In this document: piece after piece, positions 50,701 through 63,880 of the stretch | How positions within the stretch are numbered: position 1 is the stretch's first letter | How the letters are laid out: each line of letters begins with the position of its first letter | Assembly (NCBI RefSeq): GCF_002078875.1 | Contig: NC_034409.1 | Coordinates: forward strand, 65,506,583 to 65,570,582 | Direction: 5' to 3' | Length of the DNA: 64,000 nucleotides | Source of the DNA: Numida meleagris | Taxonomy: Eukaryota > Chordata > Aves > Galliformes > Numididae | The notes under the pieces: generated by a model | Databases searched by the model: none | Told to the model about the DNA's origin: nothing | The model's input: only the letters and a program-made list of their open reading frames with translations | Made by a program: the position numbers and the translations under genes

Positions 50701-53483
50701 TAGAAATGATCCCTGTTGCAAGTCCATTGGGTGAATGGAGCTACCTCCAGAGATAAATGTCTATAGAATTCCTTTAAAACAGAATGGCAGTGTTACTTTA
50801 ATTGGAGTGTTTTATATTCATGAACCTGTGTGTAAAGAGGGCTGTGTAATGAAGAACATTCATAATGCTGCAAGGTATTCCAGCTAAGATAAGGAAGGTA
50901 ATTTGTGTTTTAAGGGCACAAATTGATCCCCTGCTGTGGTTAGGAAAGCTTGATCCACTGGGCATTCAGTGGAAGACTTAATGGCTGTGCTCTGGTTCCC
51001 TGAGTGCATATCATAAGAATAACAACATTTTCTGATGAATGGTATCCCCATTCTGCTCAGTGTTGATGATTGTAATGAAAACTAAAGCTCAGTAACAGCC
51101 ACAAAAATTGCATTAAACCAATGTAGTGCTTGCCTACAGCCCCTTCCTGAATACCAGAAAGAGATAAGTATTCGGAAGAATTTATAGTTCCTTTCTTTTC
51201 TATCAGACTCCTTAGAATTCCTCAGCATATGGAAATACATGTATCTTTTTTTGAAAGGCAAGAACCTTCAGCACATATAAGGCATATGGACAGTGCAGTA
51301 GTTCCTGTATTTTTGATGTGGAGCCAGGTGAGTATAACCTGCTGTAGGAAAACAGACTTTTATCCCTTAAGTCTGTAAATGGCACCTATGGAAGAGATTT
51401 CAAAGTATTTACTCAGTGTTATCAACACATCATGCATTTAATAATCAGCTCTGTATTCCCTTCTGGCTTAAATTAGGAAGGAAGAAGGCATTCAGAAAGG
51501 CTCTCCTTGCTTTCCCCAAATCTCACAGCAGCTTGCTGTTTGCCTGTTGTTGCAGTCTGAGACCTCTATTTCAGGGGAGAATTTGGCACTTTCCTTAAGA
51601 AAACTCACCTAAGAAAGAGGTTGCTCAGGAAAACACCACCTCCTTGGCCTCTTGGTGTAGTGCAGATCCTGTCTGCAAAGGGAGCAGCAATTTTTTTCTC
51701 CCCTTTCTTTGCCTGCTGATTGTGAGATCCATGAGACAAACCCTCCGCCTCCCATGACAGCACGTCTTAATGAATTGTGTTTTACGTGGAGGTCTCTAGG
51801 GAACTTATGTGTTCCACAGCCTATATCAGCTCCCCTGTTTCCTGAAACAGACCCATGCAATTTTAAGCACTTTTTTAAGGGGGATATGGTGTTGCTAGAT
51901 TAATCTGAGCCTCTTGTTCTACCCGGCAAAGTCTATAGGCGGATCTGAAGGGGTTCTTTGGGTTTTAGATTTCTGCTAATGTCCCTGCACTCATTTTTGC
52001 TTCACTTCACAGTAAATGGCTTCTTGAATTCTTTTTTTTTTGTGTCTGTTCTTGTTTTTTAACCTCACAAATATTTGCAGTTTCAGTGAAGGCTAACTAG
52101 CAGTTTTTCTAGTACTGACGTTTATGAAATATATCCTGATTCTTGCCATATTTGTTTCTATATCTGGCACAAGCACCGTCCCAAGTGACATCAGGAAACC
52201 TGAAAAGCTGATGTAATTCTATATGATAATGTCTATATGAGACAACTGAGACCGGCACAATGAGACAGGTAGGAAACCACTGTTCCAAGTCTTTCACATG
52301 GATGAGAGGATGTGTTTCAGTTTGAGTCTAACAAATTTAGGTACCTTAATATGAAGGTCTAGCATGTAATCTAGGAGCTTCTGTTTTCATTTTAGTCAAT
52401 AGAGGTCTAGTAGTGCTATCAGGAGAGCCTAGCGAGCTAACCAGTTGATTAGAACCTTGTTTCATGTACAGGTACTGGTGCCAGCATAAGCTCCCAGGAG
52501 TATCATACCTCGTCTCCAGTTATTCTTCCAGGAGAGCCTGGCTCCCACTTTGCTCCTGTGACACATCTTTGATCCCCACCTGGAGGTCTCAGATGCTCTA
52601 AGGCATCTCAGGTGGTGGTAGTTGTCTGCTCTTGGAAAACCTGATTGACCCTAGATACGTAGTTTGGAATGACCTGAGATTAGTGAGCTACTTTGGTGAG
52701 ATCTCTCAAAATTCAACTGAATGCTTTGCCTGCCTCTTCACTAGGCTTTTGGTGCAGCAAAACCCTGCCTTGAAGGTGAGGATAGCTCTAGAGCATTTCA
52801 GAAGAATGGTCATATTTTCTCTGATCATTTTATCAAATTCTAAGCAAGATTAATCTCAATTTGCTGGATTTTACCTGCTACTGTTAAATGACTGTCACCC
52901 TTCATTTCTCATGAATTTAGTGAGCGTGTAGGAGTGAATTGACCCAGTGTTTAGCTCACATGGCAATAGATCAAGTTTGTAAAGGAGTTGGAGATTCTCT
53001 AAAAAAAGAGAGTGTTAAATATAAGATTATAATTTTGAACAGAGCAATACTTCCGAATACACTGTGTATTTCATTCAGATTATTTATAGTAGCTGAGGAA
53101 GGAAAAAAGATGGTTGCATACTGCAACAGTTACAGAAATTCATATTTTAACAAAAATAAACTTCTGAACATTTCCTGACATGTAAATCCAAAAGCAGCTT
53201 AACATTCCAAATTTATTCTCATGCCCAGAGAAATATCCTTGAAATTTATTAGTGCTAGATGCTTTGCAGAGCATAAACTGGCCAACAGAAATGATTATAG
53301 GTATGGTGTTGTGCAGTAATGAAGCTTTTGAGTGAAAGTTAAGGTTTTGCCATACAATTTTCCATGGAATGTAGTGGAAGACACATGGTGAAACCAATCG
53401 TACTGCAACACTCATAACACTCATTTTCATTAGAAATTGTACCACTACCTTCTTTTGCTGCAGTGAGGTCTCTGAAGTTGGTG
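41790..53483. other. Long repeat-poor non-coding stretch
   Basis: About 11.7 kb holds no recognised transposon or exon. Short patches include TG-rich sequence at 43891-43910, an 11-bp direct repeat at about 45440-45462 and CTT-rich sequence near 48676-48700. The block at about 50460-51130 looks compositionally like conserved non-coding DNA, but this is only an impression. Confidence 0.5.
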
Positions 53484-53670
<187 letters not shown>

Positions 53671-55939
53671 GGAAAAATAACACAGTGAAGAATATGACAG
53701 AATTACATGAAATTTATAAAGGAATTTCTATTGTTTTTCACAGTTTTTCCCCTCTATACTTCAGCCTCTCTTATCTGTTGACATTTACAAATAGATAACC
53801 AATGGCTCAAACAACTCTATGTTTCACAGGAATCTAAGCAAACCATTCTAGAGATTCTAGAAAGCTTGAATAATTTATTTCACAGCAGAACATATATTTG
53901 TCTCTTCTGGAAAAAGGGAGACACACCAAAATATTGTGGCAAAGCCACTTTTTTTTTATGCCATTCCTGCCTAAACCTCAAATGGGAGAACTTGCCATTT
54001 TGACAAATGTCCTAACCACGTGGATTTATTCCAGCATGAGCTGTTCTAAGTTTCTGTGAGAAGTTTTAAGGTCTTGGGTTTTGTTCTGAAGAAAAGTTTT
54101 AAAGTTTTTGACTTGCTGAGCCATTTCAGGACAAAGAGATGGCTTTTCAGTCTCTGAGCATTTCTTAATAATAGATTTTATAGGTAGGTGGATCAGTACC
54201 TTTTTGTTTCTGAAATAAATAACTATAAGAATTCATTTTTAAGTAGCTTTCCAAGCATTAAACTTATTACTGGCAAACCAGTTCAGCCATAAACAAATAA
54301 TATCCAGCTAGTGTTTTATATAATTTGGGTGAATATGGGAGAGTGAATGAAGATTTTTATAGTGCTTCTCTTCAGACTGCAATTTTATTTTCCTTCTATG
54401 TTTTTCTCAGGAGGATCAAGATTATTATAACTGAAAAGAAAAACCATCTTTTCCACTGATTTGAAAGAAACTTGTAAAAAAATATATTTCTGTGATAAAA
54501 CAATCTATAAATACAGAAAGGGAGGATTAAAAGAACATTCTCGAACCAAACAATCAAACAAAGCCCTTTTCTTCTTTTTTTATTTTAATGACATTCAGTG
54601 GATGATTAATGTCGCATTGGGCCACATTTGTTTAGCTACGTAATATCTTTCTACAGACTTTCTTCACGCCTTCCTGGAGCTTGGATTTTCAAAGTGATGA
54701 TTAGTGTCTAGGGGCTATTCTAAGTGTGATGAGTGATGCTCTGATTGTCCATTCTCATCAGGCAACATCAGAAACAAGTGTTTTCTATGGGCTGTTTCTT
54801 GTGCCAGAGTATGTGCGTCACTACTCCAGCTCTTCAACTTAAGTCCTTCATAGATATTCATTTGGACCTGCAGAGTTGTCCCTTGAACATGAACTCTTTA
54901 TGCAATTTGATATACCTCATTCCCTTCTAATCTCTCTCCTTTTACTCCCATTTGTACAAGACATGCTTCACATTCACAAAGAAGTATTCTCCTTTCTCCT
55001 GTAGTTCAAGCATTGAATCAGGCTATGTAGCTTCTGTTAATGTTTCTATCACTTCTTTTTTCACATGCCCTTGTATATGTGACCTGGCCTTTCAGTATCT
55101 CAATTGTCTCATTTCTCAAATAGAGCTAAAATGTATTCCTTCTTTCACTCATTGCTATTATCTCTCAATCAAATCCGCCAAGTCTATGAGTAAGGAAATT
55201 GCATAGTTATCAGGGTAGACAGTGAACAGAAAGAAAGCAGCAGCCTGAGGAAACCTGAAAAAGAAGAACAGAGAAGCCATGCTTTAGTGTTCAGCCTGCA
55301 CAGTGATTTGATGCTCCTGGACTGCTCGACTCCACCTTGATGTACTCTAATTTCTGCATTTTGGTTACCCTTTGCTGCGATCTCCTCACCCAGAAGCTAT
55401 ACATGGCTTGCTCACCTCTGAATCGGCTGGCACTGATCTCTTCCTCATGCATTCAGCATAAGTAACTGTAAAGTGGAACATGTCAGAAGAATGGTCATAA
55501 AGGACAAGCCTGCTCAGGTAGTACTGATGTACAGAGTTCAAAGAACAGAGAATTGTGTACCTGAAGCACAATTATTTGGAGGCCAACTAGAAAGAACTGA
55601 TGAAAGTTTTTGGAATTTTATACACCAGTCTTCACCAATTACATTTGAAAGTTTCTTGATTTGGTTGATTTTGAATACTCTAGTTTTCTCCTTTACTTTG
55701 ACCGTATGGTAGAAAAGCACACAAAGTCAGACACAAAGTCTGTTTCAAAGATTGATTACTGCTTTGTTTCAGTTGTAAATATACATGTATTCTTTTTTTT
55801 TTTTTTTTGTAAAAAGAAGATTTAGTATACCATGTACTGCTTATTACCTGCAATAGTATCTCTATTGCAACATTTATAGCAGTACTTTTGTTAAAAAGTT
55901 ATTAAAAATAACAGTAAAAAAATAAAGGCTTAGTTCTTA
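53671..55939. other. AT-rich non-coding DNA
   Basis: No exon or transposon is recognised here. T16 lies at 55793-55808. Confidence 0.5.
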
Positions 55940-57890
55940 CAACAGAATCACAGAATAGAACATCACTCACAGAAGCATAGAATAATTGACATTGGGAGGC
56001 ACTTCTGGAGATTGTTCAGTCCAACCTCTTTGCACAAGGTGGGGTCAGCTGCAGCAGACTGCTCAGGGCTATTTCCAGTTGAATTTTGAGTACTCCAGGG
56101 ACAAGGGCTTCACATCCTCTCTGGGCAACCTACTTGAGTGTTTGATCACCTTTGCAGTAAAAATCTGTTCTCTTATATTTAAATGGAATTTCCTATGTGA
56201 GAAGAGTCTCTGTCTTCTTTGTTCCCTCCTGTCAGGCAAGATCCTTCTGAGCCTTCTTTCTTTCCAGACAAAACAATTTCAACTTTCTTCGCTTCTCTTT
56301 GTGTAACAGATACTCCAATCTGTTCATCACTGTCGTAGCCCTTTGCTGGGTTTGCTTCATTAAGTCCATGGCACTCTTGTACCAAGTGGACATAATACTG
56401 CAGATTGGCCTTACCAGTGCTGAGTAGAGAGGAAGGACTTTTTTTCCTCAACCTGCTGGCAACAATCTTAATGTAACCCAGGGTGTGCTTGTTTGGAGGT
56501 TCTACTGCCTTCCTGTCAGCCTAGGTGAAGCCATCTAGCCTACAGTTCTCTGGATTTTCCTTCTTGAAGATAGGGATTTTGTTTTCATCCATTTATCTTC
56601 TTCTTCTTTTCTTCTCTTTATACTTGTGTATATCTAACTCTAACCTTATCTCCATCCACTGAGAGTAAGGCTTCCTTGCTCCTGACTTTCTTGTGTATCT
56701 CAGGGGCCTGGGATTTTTGAAACTAAGTCCTTCCAGCAAAGACTGAGGCAGCGAAGGCACTGAGTATCTAATATTCCATATTTCCTGTCATGAGTCCCCT
56801 TAACTACTCAGGAGTGGTGCCCATATTTTCCGTAGTCTTCTTTTTACCTATAGAAATCCTTCTTGCTGCCATTCTTATCCTTCATCACAGTCAGCTTTGG
56901 GTGAGATCTCCTTTCTCCATCTCTGCAGACTCAAACGCTGTCTCTTTAATCCCCATAGATACCCTGTACTTGCTTCCACCTCTTATACACATTCTTTTTG
57001 AGTTTTAGTCTAGTCAGGCAATCATGCAGGCCTCTTACCACCTCCACGTGATTTCCTGCTTGCCAGGACAGACCATACTTGAGTTAGAAGGCAGTGAATA
57101 TAAGCCAGCTCTACCAGATTCCTGTTCTCATCAGGACTATTTCTCCTGGGATTCTTCCAAGCAGATCCCTTAAGGAAAGAAATTCCTCTGCTGAAATGTA
57201 GGAGTTGTGGTCCTGCTTTTTGCATTGTTTAATTCTCACAGGATCCTGAATTCCACCATCCTGATGTCACTGCAGCAAGACCATCTGACCTTCACATCCC
57301 TAAACAGTTCTGCCTTGTTGGTAAGTATGAGATCCAGCACAGCATCCTCCCTCACTGATACCTTCATCATTATTGTCAATATACTCTACAAGTCTCCTAA
57401 ACTGCCAGTGCCTTGCTATGTTATTCCTTTGGAAGACTTTTGCATGGTTCAAGATCCCCATGAGGGTATGAGAATGTGAGGCTTTGCCTGGAAGAAGGCC
57501 TTATTTGTTTCTTCCTTATCAGGCAGTCTGTAGTAAACATTCATTACCAAAACATCCATGTTGGTCTGTCCTCTAATCCTCACACATTGGTCCCCAGCTA
57601 GCTCATCATTCCTAAAATGGCACAGCTGCTCGCATTCCCACTGATCTTTCATATAAAAGAAACAGTCCTCATTGTCATCCTGGTTTGTCCTTGCTAAAGG
57701 ACCTGGATCCATCGACTGCAGAACTACACTCTTCTGCTATTACACCACTTCTCTGTGGCCTCAGTGAGTTTGTAGTTTTGCAACTGGGCATAAACCTCTA
57801 AATCTTTTTGTTCTCCACACTGTTTGCATTAGTGTATATGCATTTTAGAGAGGCATCCACTTCTGCTGATTTTCCAGAAAAAACAAGAGC
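55940..57890 (-). mobile_element. CR1 LINE, long copy with RT core deleted
   Basis: This is the largest CR1 copy in the window, on the minus strand. Its 3' end is at the left: a worn tail and 'tcagtccaacctctttgcac' near 56018, then 3'-region blocks to about 56470. From about 56520 the sequence matches much more upstream parts of ORF2. The early reverse-transcriptase block reads IPIFKKENPEN at about 56525-56585 (minus). Endonuclease-domain sequence follows to at least 57845. The central and C-terminal RT is missing between about 56470 and 56520, so an internal deletion of well over 1 kb is implied. The right edge is uncertain, and weak GC-rich similarity might reach 58400. Many frameshifts and stops make it inactive. 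Confidence 0.85.
56520..57845 (-). pseudogene. CR1 ORF2 remnant (endonuclease to start of RT)
   Basis: Reading right to left on the minus strand, the order is: the endonuclease start region (about 57790-57840); an open piece at 57712-57449 containing VRIRGQTNMDVLVMNVYYRL from residue 44, matching the CR1 endonuclease 'VRIxGQxN...VGVYYRPP' segment; the linker between endonuclease and RT (57225-57022, ending in SRKSRGGGKRPA); and the RT start with IPIFKKENPEN near 56525-56585. ORF2 of CR1 encodes an APE-type endonuclease and a reverse transcriptase. Frames are broken by stops and shifts, and the RT catalytic motif is absent. Confidence 0.82.
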
Positions 57891-59299
57891 TTGTCCCAGA
57901 ATGCTGTCCTCTCAGCAATTCTTTATTTGTATGCATACACTTGGTGTGAGCCTCCTTCTGCCCTATTTTGGTGCTTCAACACAGGAATACTCAAATTGCA
58001 CATGTTAATTGCTGATAGGCAATTCATAAATTCATTTCCAATTATAATAATACAAATGGATATTCGGGAAAGTTGACTGACCTGTGATTGGTCATTGTAG
58101 CAATCACCTTTAATATTTATTTTATCTCTGTGTTTACACTCCCGTCCCTATAACTATGTTGATCAGAACTAGCTGTGGTAAGAACTGTTCTGCTGGCTCA
58201 CTGCCCATAAATAATATTCCCTCATTTCCTGAGGGGAAAAAAAGTCTTGTAGACTTGTTGTCACTTGTCCTCACATCTATTTGCAGCTCCTTATTTCCCT
58301 TGAGAACCATCCAAGACCATTTGGAAGTTGTATTTTCCGATGTCCTTGCCGATCTCCTTACCTCCTCCCCCCTCCATTTCTTGGAAGGATCAACTTGTTA
58401 AGACAAATCTCCCATTTTGTTTAATTTTGTTCACTACCATGTGTCCATTTTATTTCTACTTATCACACAGCATTCTTTAGCTCTTCCTTTTTCATAACCT
58501 AGAAGTCACACTTAAAGATTCATAAATGTATAAGAAGCGTACACCTTTTCGTATTATAAAATCTTTTCTTACTTAACAGCATATTCACCTGTCAGATTAT
58601 CATTAGGTGATGCACTGACGTACACATTCCTAAGGGAAATAATTGTGAGTTGCTGGATTAAAAATGATCATGATTAGCCTGCCAAATTTATGGGAGGTAT
58701 TAATCAACTCAAACAGAAGACAAAACAGCATTTTCCCTCAGAATAGCAGCAAACTACAATTCTAAAGCTTGTACCCTATTCTGTGCAGAAATACTCCAGC
58801 ATCCAAAGAACTTTGTATTTTTGGCTAAATCAACTTTGACAGCATACTGATATAATAATTCCTTATTTGCTTTCTAGCATTTAAATATTCTCTCCCTAAC
58901 ACATGATATTCCTCTAATATTCCTCTCTAACACATAAACACATAGATTGTGATCTGAATTCACAAACTTACATCTCAAACATAGACTTTTCTCTCACTCA
59001 CTGATATTTCCAATTTTTGAAAATGCAAAAATCATACTAGACCTTCACATGCTTAGAACAGAGCTTACTTAACATTGCATCTTTGTATTCTATACCACTA
59101 CTTAAAATAAATGTTAATAAGTGTTAAACATCTTAACATGTTCAATGTTAATATATTTGAGCTTACATCAGGAGTATGAGTGAGCAATTGCCTGATGGGT
59201 CAGGCTCAAAGGGTTACAGTAAAATGGGTTACAGCACGTTGGTGTTAGTCACTAGTGGAGTTCTCTAGGGTTCAGAGAAAGGATTTTGTTTGAAGGCAA
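57891..59299. other. Non-coding DNA right of the long CR1 copy
   Basis: No exon is recognised. The first part (57891-58400) might continue the CR1 copy upstream, but I cannot confirm it. Confidence 0.45.
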
Positions 59300-59797
59300 G
59301 ATGAATATGAGTCAGTGCACTCTGGCAGCCCAAAGGGCCAACAGTTCCCTGGGGTGCCTCAGACCCAGCATAGTTAGCTGGTTAAGGGAAGGGATTGTCC
59401 TGCTTTGCTCTGTGCAAGTATAGCCTCACCTCGCGAACTGCCCACCTACAGATCCTCATGAGGGGAGCAGAGGGGCAGCACTGATCTCTGCTCTCTGTTG
59501 ACAGTGACAGGACCCAAGGGAACAACATGGAGCTGTGGGGAGGGTCAGACTGGTGTTAGGAAATGGTCCTTCAAGTTCTTCACCAGAGAGTGGTCAGGCC
59601 CTGGAACAGGCTCCTCATGTCATGGCCCCAAGCTGACAGAGTTCAAGGAGCATTTGGACAACGCTCTCAGACATAGGGTTTGATGTTTGGATGGTCCTGT
59701 GTGGAACCAGGAAGTGGGCTCAATCCTGGTGGGTTCCATCAAATTCAGGATATTCCATTCCTTTCCATCATTCCATTTCATTCCATTCCATTTGTAA
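59300..59797 (+). repeat. CR1 LINE fragment with ATTCC-type tail
   Basis: The plus-strand CR1 blocks are 'ctggggtgcctcagacccag' near 59350, 'gggaagggattgtcctgctt' near 59386, 'agagtggtcaggccctggaa' near 59586 and 'gacaacgctctcagacatag' near 59657. At the expected place of the ATTCTATG tail (59751-59793) the repeat unit has drifted to ATTCC/ATTTC. The body shares distinctive blocks with the copy at 27235-27645, indicating a common subfamily. Confidence 0.9.
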
Positions 59798-62700
59798 AAT
59801 AATCTCAACCCCAGCAGACATTAGTGAAGTATTCTGAACTTCAAGAAGATATGTAGAGGAAAAAAAAGCAGTGCAACAAGGAACCAGTAGTTTTTATGTA
59901 ATCAGATTCATTTTTTCCTTGAGCACACTTAACCCAACTGTAATTTTGGATCCAGTACGTGACTTAGTTTGCCACATCTCATTATAATCATTTTAGCCCT
60001 CAGCACAGATATCACTCTACCTTTCTTTAAAATAAATGCAAGTATTACACATAGGGTTAAGGAGGGAGTTCTAGTCATGCTGATTATAGTAGAAGTGGCA
60101 GGAGATAGATCAGAGTGTTATTTTAAATCATATAGGAGGCCTGCTGAGAATGAATTAGGGAGTGTGGGGCAACATTAAAATAAAGGGATTTGTATAGCAG
60201 TGGCTGGAAGCAAAAGTTGGTTTGTTCTCCTGCCAGATGGATACATACTGACTTCCGCTGGGCTTATTTAATACATGCGGACCAATGTATTTTTTTTCCT
60301 AAAAGCAGTGACAGAATTCCCATTGACCCGAACAGGAATTGGAATTAACACTCTGTTTCTCTGTAACTTATGTTTTCAGACCATTTACAAGTGGGGACTT
60401 CTTTTCTTGGTCAGCGTGGTAGGAACTTGTCAGAACATCATGGAGATGTATGAAGTAACTGCAGATTAATGTGACTGAAAATGAGAGAATTTGATCTGCT
60501 GTCTGTTGGAGAGGGAAGCTGAAATAATGAGACCAGAGTGCAAAGGGACCAACAGAAATGGAAGAAGGACTGCTATTTGGAAACAGCACAGTAAGTTCAT
60601 AGTAGGCACTGCAGTTCCAGCATTGCTGCAACTAATATATAGTTCAGAAAGGGGGGAATTTCTTCTAACTCATACTTTCTCAGTTTCTCTGGTACGTGAC
60701 TCTGAGGATAATGTCTACAACTATGTAAAAGCTGCTGAACTATTACTTTGCCATTAAAGTTCTTTTCGGTCCTGCATATAAGTTGCACATAAGAATATTA
60801 AATACATGACTGTTTCCATTTAGATTTGCAAGTACTTACACCTGAAAAAAGGAGGTGAGAAGTGCCTAACACAGCTCCTAAGAGAGAAAGTGCTGGGCAG
60901 ATAAAATTGCTTCAGTGAAATTGAAGCTAGAAAATATTTGGCTCTAATGTTTGTTTCTAAAGTTCAGACAGTAATTGTAATAATTAAGTGGAACTGGTAA
61001 CTTTCCTTAGCTAAAGGAGTGATACCTCAGTTTAGCTTTTCCTGTTTTGTCAGTTCCCTGGAAAACTGCGTGCTTCATAACATGTTCGAAGATGACATTG
61101 ACTCCAGGTCGCACAGCCATTGGTTGAGAAGCACTGATGTGCAGTCTGAGAATGGTTTATGTCTCTTTTTCTTTGCATAGCCAAAATAAGACAGAGCTAT
61201 ACTGCAGATTCTTTCCCACTTATACTCTGGGGATTCTGAATTATTTCACTTTTCCTGGTGGCTATATGTAGCAAAACAAAACATCAGGCAGTAGTTTACA
61301 TTCTTGCTGCCTGCTTTATTTAGCACCAACCCTGAAGTGACTCTGGACATTTATAAAAAGAGAACTCTTACAACACTAAGCCCATGTGAAAGATGGTGTT
61401 GGCTTTCCTCCGTGGAGATTAAAAACAGAGGCTGTGGTGTACAGTGCCAAGCGTAACTTCATGGCTACAGTAAACCAGAGAGCCTGTTTTCTGTCCTGTC
61501 ATCATCTGAGCAGAGCTCCCTGCAAAAGTGCGTTGTGGCTTAATGGTATAACTTCTGATGATCTTTCTTTTCATGAGAATTCAGTCATCTGAGAATGGGA
61601 TTGATACTTATAAATGAGTCCTGAATCTTGATCAAAGAAGGACAGTCCTTACTGGGAGAAGGAAGTACACATTGCAAAACAGATGTGAGTTGCCAGTGCC
61701 CCAAACTGAGAAGTATAGCTGGTGCTTGGTTAGAATAGAAACAGTTTATGTCTCTAAAACATAGAAACTAATCAGCATTACCACAATAAAATACCATGCA
61801 ATAATAGTTTTGATTTAGTAGTATGGGAGATAGCCCATTTCCTTTCTATATTCCGGTCTCTTCATGGCAAAAAAAATACAGTGATTCGCACTCTGTTAAC
61901 TCAGGATTGTTGTAGATCTGCTGAACATAGCTTAACTTTAGCTAAAAGCAAAGAGGAGAGATAGCTAAATGGAAGTTCTCCTTAGGTCACTATTTGGCAG
62001 AGGCTGCAGTTTAGAACTTCCTTGAAAGGCATTGACATTTGTACAAACAATGTAAAACAGCCTGGTGGCACAGAGGAGAATTACCTGATTGTAAGGGCTT
62101 TGTGGAAAGCATGCTCTGATGACAGCCTATTTTGCTTATGGATTTGGGTGGTCAAATCTAAAATAGGAATACCTCTTTGAGAAGGGGAAAGGGCAGAATA
62201 CAAATCAATCAATGCACCAGAAATGCTTGTCGGACAAAATATTTCAGTCTTTCAGGCAGCTGAAGTCCAGACATCAAGGGGAAGTAAGTTAAATAATTGG
62301 TGGTGCATTTGAATGAGAACATTTGTCTTGTTTGTCAAAATCCCACACATATTCTTTAAAATGACAGGAGTGTCTGACCACATTTCCCCCCTTCCATACC
62401 CTGAATGAACTTGTGAACTAGTTAGGCGCTGTCTGGGTTCCGGACATTTCAATAGTTTTGGCTCTACTTTAACATTCAGCCTAGAGGAATTCCTGTTAGT
62501 TTTGTTTATGCTTTTTATTAAGCTTTTGTTTTGTTACTTCAAGTTTTCACTGTGTATTGAATGCACTAATGAGAAAACCATTTTATCAAATGAAATCTAC
62601 ATTTCCATAATTTTGAGCAATGGCTACTTTCTTTGAAAACAACCTACATAAAAATCCAGAGTCCAAACATTTCTGAACATTGTGCTGCTTAGGTTGTTGG

Positions 62701-63777
62701 CAAGATGTACATGGATCTAGACTCCAGTTCTGCAAGTGATTATCCTCTCTATATAATGGGAGAAACAAAAACCCAATTTAGAATGCTTCACTTCTGAATT
62801 TGTTATAGGTATCTTTACACCTCAACCAGTTTGGGAGGTTTTGCCATTAGATGCACAAGTATGTTGCAGAACAAGTGTCTGGAAGGAGTAGTTGTTACTT
62901 CCTTATTGTTAGGCAATCAAATAGGCAAATATCTGGCTTGTGTTGTTATTATAGGACATCCTAGAGTTAGCAAGTCTAGAAACCTGTGTTCAAGCATGTT
63001 CCCTTGACAAGTGTTATCACACCAGGACAACCACACAGAAGAGTCTAGAAGAGACCAGAGTTTATTTTGCAAAGAATAGCATGGAAATAATCAGCCATCC
63101 TCATACCACAATTATTGTGTAACCTGCACATGAAACACAATTTCAACAGCTTTTCTGGATAAGCATAATAAAGCAAAAATCAAGATAAAATGATACCAAA
63201 TCCACCAGACTCACAGATCTTGGATTGCTCTGGTGGATGCAAATATTTCCGAAAGCTCTCTTGTTTAATGTTATTACTGTTAATGTAACACCAGTCCACT
63301 GAAACTGTTCATCATATGCCTTTGATATGCCTTAGGAATAATTACCATTTAGCCTGATGAAGCTTCTGAATATGCTTTTTTAAAAAAAATGTATTTTTAT
63401 TCTGGACATACCACAAAGCTTTACAAAAATTCATATTCTCACGTTTAGCATCGTCTCAGAGACTATGAACAGGTGTTTTTCCGTACTTTCACAGAGCGTA
63501 GAGAGATTTAGAATGTGGGGTTTTGATGGATCATCACTCTTTTTCCTTTTTTTTTAATCTCCCAGGGCAGAAATCATAAACCAATCTAATCACCTTGGGA
63601 CTATAAGGAAGAAGACCTTGAGAGCAGTTGAAACACCTGTTTTGATGTCCTTTTAATTAAATATATGTATCATTTTACATGGGCCCACTATTCTTGTTAG
63701 ATAATATTGAATTATACAGTGTTAATGAAGACTGTACCATGTTCAGTGAAAGCTTTTTAGTCTTGATCTACATTATT
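59798..63777. other. AT-rich non-coding DNA
   Basis: No repeat or exon is recognised here. Confidence 0.5.
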
Positions 63778-63880
63778 TCACAAAATCACAGAATTGTAGG
63801 GGTTGGAAGAGACCTCTGGAGATTATATATTCCAACTCCCCTGAATGACTTAGACTGGGATAGTTGTTTCTGAGCAAGAG
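63778..63880 (-). repeat. CR1 LINE 3' end fragment, reverse
   Basis: The sequence 'aaatcacagaattgtagggg' followed by 'ttggaagagacctctggaga' and 'ccaactcccctg' is the reverse-strand CR1 3' terminus with a degenerate tail. About 100 bp is recognisable. The right edge is approximate. Confidence 0.88.
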
